Translations under genes and position numbers: made by a program
Assembly: GCA_900554535.1 (NCBI GenBank)
Contig: USIA01000078.1
Coordinates: forward strand, 1-8,436
Length of the DNA: 8,436 nucleotides
Source: an uncultured Oscillospiraceae bacterium
Lineage (GTDB): Bacteria > Bacillota > Clostridia > Oscillospirales > Acutalibacteraceae
Direction: 5' to 3'
In this document: positions 5,812-8,436 of the stretch, in pieces
How positions within the stretch are numbered: the stretch's first letter is position 1
How the letters are laid out: every line of letters starts with the position of its first letter
Notes under the pieces: model-generated
Told to the model about the DNA's origin: nothing
What the model saw: the letters and a program-made list of their open reading frames with translations, nothing else
The model's database searches: none

Positions 5812-6345
5812 TTAATCCCGAACGAACAGGTTCCCGCCATGGCAGTCGATGGCCACAATCAACGGAAAATCCTTGACCAGCAGTTTCTTGACAGATTCAC
5901 AACCGAGGTCGTCAAAGGCAACGACCTCCAAGCTCTGCACGCTCTGCGCCGCCAGAGCGCCCGCCCCGCCAATTGCGCAGAGGTAGACCGCCCCATTGCG
6001 CCGGATCGCATCGCAGACTTCCTTGCTGCGCCCGCCCTTGCCGATCATACACTTGAGGCCGCGGTCCAGAAAGCCGGGCGTATAGGGATCCATCCGGCTT
6101 GAAGTGGTCGGGCCACAGGCGCCAATCGGCAGATTGGGCGGCGTGGGCGTCGGGCCGGCATAATAGATGGTGGCGCCTTCCAAAGGGAATGGAAGCGGCT
6201 TGCCCGCGTCCAGCAGCTGTTGTATGCGTTTGTGCGCCTGGTCGCGCGCTGTATAGATGTATCCGGAAAGCAGCACCTCATCGCCTGCACGTAGGCTGGG
6301 CGCTTCCTCTGCGAGGTCTTTCGTATTTAACGAACGTTTCGGCAC
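5812..6345 (-). CDS. Fumarate hydratase class I / L-tartrate dehydratase-type beta subunit
   Basis: A 177-aa Fe-S hydro-lyase beta subunit (TtdB/FumA C-terminal-type domain). With an alpha subunit that carries the 4Fe-4S cluster, such proteins interconvert fumarate and malate, or dehydrate tartrate or related acids. Family marks visible are SGYIYTARDQAHKR (27-40), YYAGPTPTPP (61-70), GACGPTTSSRMDPYTP (75-90), the GKGG loop (102-105), and LGCES with FPLIVAIDCHGGNLF near the end. Length is normal for a stand-alone beta subunit. The start is GTG at 6345, 19 nt after the corA stop, with AAGGAGAG at 6352-6359, so the two are probably co-transcribed. No alpha subunit is adjacent on either side, although alpha and beta are normally side by side. 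The true substrate cannot be read from the sequence, and the alpha gene may lie elsewhere. Confidence 0.93.
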   Translation of the reverse strand: MPKRSLNTKDLAEEAPSLRAGDEVLLSGYIYTARDQAHKRIQQLLDAGKPLPFPLEGATIYYAGPTPTPPNLPIGACGPTTSSRMDPYTPGFLDRGLKCMIGKGGRSKEVCDAIRRNGAVYLCAIGGAGALAAQSVQSLEVVAFDDLGCESVKKLLVKDFPLIVAIDCHGGNLFVRD

Positions 6346-6351
6346 AAAAGT

Positions 6352-6359
6352 CTCTCCTT
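6352..6359 (-). promoter_or_regulatory. Ribosome binding site deciding the GTG start of the hydratase beta subunit
   Basis: AAGGAGAG on the minus strand, six bases before GTG 6345. No ATG of this frame is better placed. Confidence 0.75.
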
Positions 6360-6364
6360 CCGGC

Positions 6365-7288
6365 TCACATCATATTTTTGCGGCGCAACGCGAAGGCTGC
6401 AACCACCATCGCCACGACCGTAATGGCAATCGGCACCCAAAAGTTCTCCGACGGCAGATTCCCGACGTTCATGCCCCAGATGCCTGAGACGACGGTCGGA
6501 ATGGAAATAATCAGCGTGATGGAGGCCAAAATCTTCATCACGTTGTTCATGTTGTTGTTGATTAACGACGCGAACGCGTCCATCGTGCCGGAAAGGACGT
6601 TTAGGTGGATGTTTGCCATGTCGATGGCCTGCTTGACTTCGATGAGGACGTCTTCCAAAAGGTCCTGGTCCTCGTCGTAGAGCTTCACGGCCCGGCCGCG
6701 CATGATCTTTTCGAGCGTAATCTCATTCTGCTTTAACGACGACGAAAAGTACATCAGGGACTTCTCGATATTGAGCAGGCAGATCAGCTCGTTATTTTTC
6801 ATGGACTTGCGCACTTCCTCCTCGAGCTGGTCGCTCGTGCGGTCGATCTGCTTTAAGTAGAGCAGGTACCGCGAAGCGATGCGCAGCATCCATTGCAGCA
6901 CAAAGCGCGTCTTTAAGTTCGTCTGTACGTCTTTGACGGCGCCGTCCGCAAACTCGTCGAACAGCGGATTTTCGTAGAGGCTGACGGTCACGACGTTTTT
7001 TTCCGTAATGATAATGCCCAGCGGCCGCGTTGAATAGTTTAAGCCATCCTCGTCCTTCAACACGGTCGGGATGTCCACCATAATCAGCGTGCACGTATCT
7101 TCCTGGTCGATGTGTGGGCTTTCTTCTTCGTCGAGCGCGGCACGGAAAAAGTCCGGTTCCACGTTGAGGTGGTCGATCAGCCGGGAAATCTCCTCGTCTG
7201 TAGGCGAAACGCAATGGACCCAACAGCCCGGCTCACAGGCAGAAAGCTGCTGCATCTGGCCTTCCACCGTCTTGTAAAAGGTCAACAT
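6365..7288 (-). CDS. corA: CorA-family divalent cation transporter
   Basis: A 307-aa membrane channel of the 2-TM-GxN (CorA) superfamily, which forms pentamers importing Mg(II), Co(II) or related ions. A large cytoplasmic N-terminal domain (about 1-248) ends in long helices rich in charged residues. TM1 is about 250-270, followed by the signature Gly-Met-Asn at 272-274, and TM2 is about 284-302. The tail RRKNMM is basic, as in the family. The start ATG 7288 has an excellent AAGGAGAGG site and gives the typical opening MLTFYKT. The signature reads WGMN rather than YGMN, and the external loop is VGNLPSENFW, not the MPEL type of classical Mg-CorA, so ion specificity is uncertain. First gene of an operon with the hydratase subunit. 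It has a strong promoter and a roughly 115-nt leader holding a hairpin and a small ORF. Confidence 0.94.
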   Translation of the reverse strand: MLTFYKTVEGQMQQLSACEPGCWVHCVSPTDEEISRLIDHLNVEPDFFRAALDEEESPHIDQEDTCTLIMVDIPTVLKDEDGLNYSTRPLGIIITEKNVVTVSLYENPLFDEFADGAVKDVQTNLKTRFVLQWMLRIASRYLLYLKQIDRTSDQLEEEVRKSMKNNELICLLNIEKSLMYFSSSLKQNEITLEKIMRGRAVKLYDEDQDLLEDVLIEVKQAIDMANIHLNVLSGTMDAFASLINNNMNNVMKILASITLIISIPTVVSGIWGMNVGNLPSENFWVPIAITVVAMVVAAFALRRKNMM

Positions 7289-7361
7289 TGGAATCCTCTC
7301 CTTTTCGATTTTGTTCCTTCATCATATCGCCGCATAATCGACCAAAAGGATCTGTATTCAC
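7233..7361 (-). CDS. Possible small leader ORF overlapping the corA start
   Basis: A GTG at 7361 preceded by GGGAGGTG, a near-ideal ribosome site with 5-nt spacing, opens a 42-codon frame starting VNTDPFGRLCGDMMKEQNRK. It continues 56 nt into corA in another frame before its stop. It is the first strong translation start on the corA mRNA. Translation through the corA ribosome site could couple or compete with corA initiation. No family is recognised, the protein has no signal or membrane segment, and it may not be real. Confidence 0.33.
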   Translation of the reverse strand: MNTDPFGRLCGDMMKEQNRKGEDSNVDLLQDGGRPDAAAFCL

Positions 7362-7387
7362 AATGCCACCTCCCTGCTTTCGCAAAT

Positions 7388-7402
7388 ACGGTGAGAAACC
7401 GT
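7388..7402 (-). promoter_or_regulatory. 5'-terminal hairpin of the corA mRNA
   Basis: On the minus strand ACGGT, loop TTCTC, ACCGT. It begins within about 2 nt of the transcription start predicted from the promoter, a position typical of RNA-stabilising 5' stem-loops. It is only 5 bp long. Confidence 0.45.
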
Positions 7403-7410
7403 CGTGAACT

Positions 7411-7438
7411 ATTATAGCATAACCGGCATAGAATGCAA
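7411..7438 (-). promoter_or_regulatory. Sigma-A promoter of the corA operon
   Basis: On the minus strand TTGCAT (7438-7433), a 16-bp spacer and a perfect TATAAT (7416-7411), with an extended TG motif one base before the -10 box. Predicted start of transcription about 7404. Confidence 0.85.
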
Positions 7439-7541
7439 GCGCGCCACACCCATTTGCGGAGCTTCTTTTCTCTATATGCAGAAAATCGCCCAAATTGCCG
7501 GAAAAGGACAATTTTTAAGTGATTTTTGTGACAGGGTAACG

Positions 7542-7570
7542 AAAAAAGAACCCGGCCAAAGGCCGGGCTC
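7542..7570 (-). terminator. Rho-independent terminator of ftsZ
   Basis: On the minus strand GAGCCCGGCC, loop TTT, GGCCGGGTTC, then TTTTTT. It starts 13 nt after the ftsZ stop, so ftsZ is the last gene of its transcript. Confidence 0.93.
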
Positions 7571-7583
7571 CAAGACAATTCTC

Positions 7584-8436
7584 TTATTTATTGCGGTTAA
7601 AAATGGACATGATATCCACGAATGTATCGTCATCATCGCCAGACGGCGCGTCGTCACTTGCACTCACATTGGGGCGCGGCTTATTGCTGGGTTTTGCCGA
7701 AGAAACGACAGGCTTCGCGGCGGAGGGATTCGAGGAAGCATTGACAGACGGCAACGGCTCAACGGAATCGTCGGCGTCCGCCGCCTCTTCCTCATCCTTG
7801 CCGTCATGGGTGGTAAAGCCGGTCGCAATCACCGTGACACTCATCTCATCGTCCATGTTCTCGTCAAACGCAGCACCCCAGATAATGTTCGCATCCTCGC
7901 TGGCCTGTTCGCTGATCATGGAAGAAGCCGTCTCGATTTCGTCGAGGCCGATATCCGGAGACGACGTGATGTTGATGATGACGCCCTTGGCACCCGCAAT
8001 GCTGGTCTCCAACAGTGGGCTGGAGATGGCCATATTCGCCGCTGTCTCGGCCTTGTCCTTGCCAGAAGCGCGGCCAACGCCCATATGTGCGTAGCCTGCA
8101 TCCTTCATGACGGCGGTGACATCGGCAAAGTCCAAATTGACGAGACCCGGCAGCTTAATCAGGTCCGAAATGCTCTGCACGCCCTGGCGCAGCACGTCAT
8201 CTGCAACGGAGAACGCATTGAGCAGAGTGATGCGCTGCTCGGAAACAAGCTTTAACCGCTCGTTGGGGATCACAACCAGAGAATCCACATGCTCGCGCAG
8301 CTGGGCGATGCCCGCCTCCGCCTGCTCCATACGGCGGCGGCCCTCAAAGCCGAACGGCTTTGTCACAATGCCGACGGTCAGGATGCCCATATCGCGGGCA
8401 ATCTCCGCAACGACCGGCGCAGCGCCCGTGCCGGTG
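7584..8436 (-). CDS. ftsZ: Cell division protein FtsZ, 5' end cut by window edge
   Basis: Bacterial tubulin GTPase that polymerises into the division ring at mid-cell and at the polar sporulation septum. The visible 283 residues start within the GTP-binding signature: TGTGAAPVVAEIARD is read from the edge. KPFGFEGRRRMEQAE follows. The synergy (T7) loop NLDFAD lies near 8138-8121 and completes the GTPase site of the next subunit. The C-terminal subdomain runs to VTVIATGF. A flexible linker of about 60 residues, rich in Asp, Glu, Ser and Pro, precedes the conserved tail peptide DDTFVDIMSIFNRNK, which binds FtsA/SepF-type partners. Roughly the first 110 residues lie outside the window, so the start cannot be given. 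The ATG at 8390 is an internal methionine. A terminator follows at once. Confidence 0.97.
   Translation of the reverse strand, partial: TGTGAAPVVAEIARDMGILTVGIVTKPFGFEGRRRMEQAEAGIAQLREHVDSLVVIPNERLKLVSEQRITLLNAFSVADDVLRQGVQSISDLIKLPGLVNLDFADVTAVMKDAGYAHMGVGRASGKDKAETAANMAISSPLLETSIAGAKGVIINITSSPDIGLDEIETASSMISEQASEDANIIWGAAFDENMDDEMSVTVIATGFTTHDGKDEEEAADADDSVEPLPSVNASSNPSAAKPVVSSAKPSNKPRPNVSASDDAPSGDDDDTFVDIMSIFNRNK

Noticed and set aside
1..8436. CRISPR arrays, insertion sequences, rRNA or tRNA genes, toxin-antitoxin partners
   Set aside because: I found no spaced direct repeats, transposase, terminal repeats or RNA gene signatures, and no toxin gene next to the XRE regulator.

Overview
The window looks like chromosomal DNA from a moderately GC-rich, endospore-forming member of the Firmicutes. 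A Clostridia lineage of the Oscillospirales/Ruminococcaceae type is my best guess. The main reasons are the spoIIA sporulation operon (spoIIAA-spoIIAB-sigF), a CIRCE-controlled heat-shock gene, strong GGAGG-type ribosome binding sites and several Rho-independent terminators. The genus is inference. Every gene I can support lies on the minus strand, so transcription runs from the right edge to the left.

In transcription order: (a) 8436-7542, the 3' two-thirds of ftsZ and its terminator. (b) 7438-5714, a strong promoter with a short leader, corA (CorA-family metal channel), a fumarase/tartrate dehydratase beta subunit 19 nt behind it, and a terminator. (c) 5650-4342, a cation diffusion facilitator with a manganese-type metal site and its terminator. 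(d) 4341-3994, about 350 bp with no convincing gene, possibly holding a decayed plus-strand gene. (e) 3993-3704, a dyad, a candidate promoter and a 70-aa XRE-family repressor. (f) 3577-1483, a sigma-A-type promoter overlapped by a CIRCE operator, htpG (Hsp90) and a terminator. (g) 1423-1, spoIIAA, spoIIAB and sigF with overlapping reading frames. sigF runs off the left edge.

The spoIIA genes form one regulatory unit. SpoIIAB holds sigma-F inactive and phosphorylates SpoIIAA, and dephosphorylated SpoIIAA releases sigma-F in the forespore. ftsZ supplies the division ring that also builds the polar septum. The corA, CDF and hydratase genes form a metal-related block that could concern Mg/Mn balance, but that link is inferred from adjacency only.

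Most of this is ordinary core genome and I see no clear new system. The points most worth checking are the unusually short SigF N-terminus, the small upstream ORF overlapping the corA start, the hydratase beta subunit without an adjacent alpha subunit, the lack of spoIIGA-sigE behind ftsZ, and the XRE gene with its dyad next to a possible gene remnant.
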